Below are positions 63,729-64,000 of a stretch of 64,000 bases of DNA, one piece after another. The DNA is taken from contig HF988645.1 of NCBI GenBank assembly GCA_000434675.1, positions 1 through 64,000 of the forward strand. Direction: 5' to 3'. Below the pieces are notes generated by a model that did not search any database, was not told the origin of the DNA, and saw only the letters and a program-made list of their open reading frames with translations. Numbering within the stretch: position 1 is the stretch's first letter; every line of letters begins with the position of its first letter. The translations under genes were made by a program, and so were the position numbers. The DNA is from Faecalibacterium sp. CAG:1138 (GTDB lineage: Bacteria; Bacillota; Clostridia; Christensenellales; CAG-917).

Positions 63729-63761
63729 AGCAGCCTGAATTTTGCTATTTGCTATTTGTTT

Positions 63762-64000
63762 TTATTTGATGTCGTCAGGATCTCCTGCAACCGGACCGTC
63801 CGTGCCTTCGGTTCCCTGAGGGTTTTCGGCGGCGTTTGCCTGATAAAGCTTGGTCATGACAGGGTCGGAAACCTTGCTCAGTTCTTCCATAACCTTCTTG
63901 ATTGCGTCCATATCGTCGGCTTTTTCGAGGTCGGCTTTTGCGGTTTCGCAAGCCTTGGTTACGGTTTCTTTGTCTTCGTCGGACAATTTGTCGCCTGCGT
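63762..64000 (-). CDS. dnaK: chaperone DnaK, C-terminal end only
   Basis: The last 79 codons of DnaK; the rest lies beyond the window edge at 64000. Visible: the lid helices (AGDKLSDEDKETVTKAC, MDAIKKVMEELSKVSDPV) and a Gly/Asp-rich tail. 80 bases upstream of dnaJ. Confidence 0.93.
   Translation of the reverse strand, partial: AGDKLSDEDKETVTKACETAKADLEKADDMDAIKKVMEELSKVSDPVMTKLYQANAAENPQGTEGTDGPVAGDPDDIK

Noticed and set aside
63700..63730. CIRCE operator or terminator between dnaK and dnaJ
   Set aside because: The hairpin lacks the TTAGCACTC arms and has no T run.

Overview
This 64 kb window looks like a chromosomal core region of an endospore-forming member of the Bacillota, most likely class Clostridia. 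The evidence is a complete spoIIAA-spoIIAB-sigF operon, an SpoIIIE/FtsK-type translocase, McsA-McsB-ClpC, long-form HPF, HemZ, energy-coupling-factor (ECF) vitamin transporter S components, and Firmicute-type gene orders: rny-recA-cinA-pgsA-rimO-ftsK ... mlpA-ylxY-pnp-rpsO, dnaK-dnaJ-prmA-rsmE-mtaB, and ruvCAB-queA-tgt-yajC-secDF. I cannot place it to genus. I saw no insertion sequence, prophage, CRISPR array, rRNA or replication origin, and coding density is very high.

Layout. 1-680: six tRNA genes on the minus strand (Pro, Met, Asp, Phe, Thr, Tyr in transcript order). 891-3313: the SigF sporulation operon on the plus strand, then a degenerate EAL-domain protein. 3408-17024: a long minus-strand block for RNA turnover, recombination, translocation and S15. 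17166-24132: hemZ, a metallo-hydrolase, dtd, relA and recJ. 24253-28235: secretion genes secD, secF and yajC plus small membrane proteins. 28293-32668: ruvCAB-queA-tgt. 32798-37712: small-molecule transport, comprising a TM1266-like regulator with an ECF S component behind a structured attenuator leader, an orphan degenerate ABC ATPase with a lipoprotein, and thiN/thiT with a TPP riboswitch. 37919-43185: an HD nucleotidase, pgi, hpf and a frameshifted membrane/Nudix-like gene. 43208-48462: clpC-mcsB-mcsA and, divergently, dinB. 48466-53838: an FMN-riboswitch operon, ribU::tsaE-tsaB-rimI-hydrolase-murF-ddl. 54064-64000: nadD::yqeK-rsfS, yhbY-obg-nth, rpsU, and the dnaK-dnaJ-prmA-rsmE-mtaB-HIT run. 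DnaK is cut by the window edge.

Genes working together. RibU::TsaE and TsaB make the t6A modification of tRNA, which MtaB then methylthiolates. RuvABC, RecA, RecJ, Nth and DinB are repair functions. ThiN and ThiT (thiamine) and RibU (riboflavin) link vitamin uptake to TPP and FMN riboswitches. Three ECF S components are present but no EcfA/EcfT module is in view.

The most unusual items are: (1) a roughly 130-nt leader with a consensus promoter, nested stems and a terminator whose loop can pair with an upstream segment, in front of the TM1266-like/ECF S pair, a candidate uncharacterised riboswitch; (2) a RibU-TsaE fusion placed under an FMN riboswitch; (3) two apparently leaderless genes (thiN, nadD::yqeK) with identical promoter-to-ATG geometry; (4) an alpha/beta hydrolase that seems to start at AUU; (5) a gene split by a one-base frameshift in a C run. 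Nearly all promoters listed show an exact 17-nt spacer, which supports their assignment. All functions are inferred from sequence motifs and family knowledge; no database search was possible.
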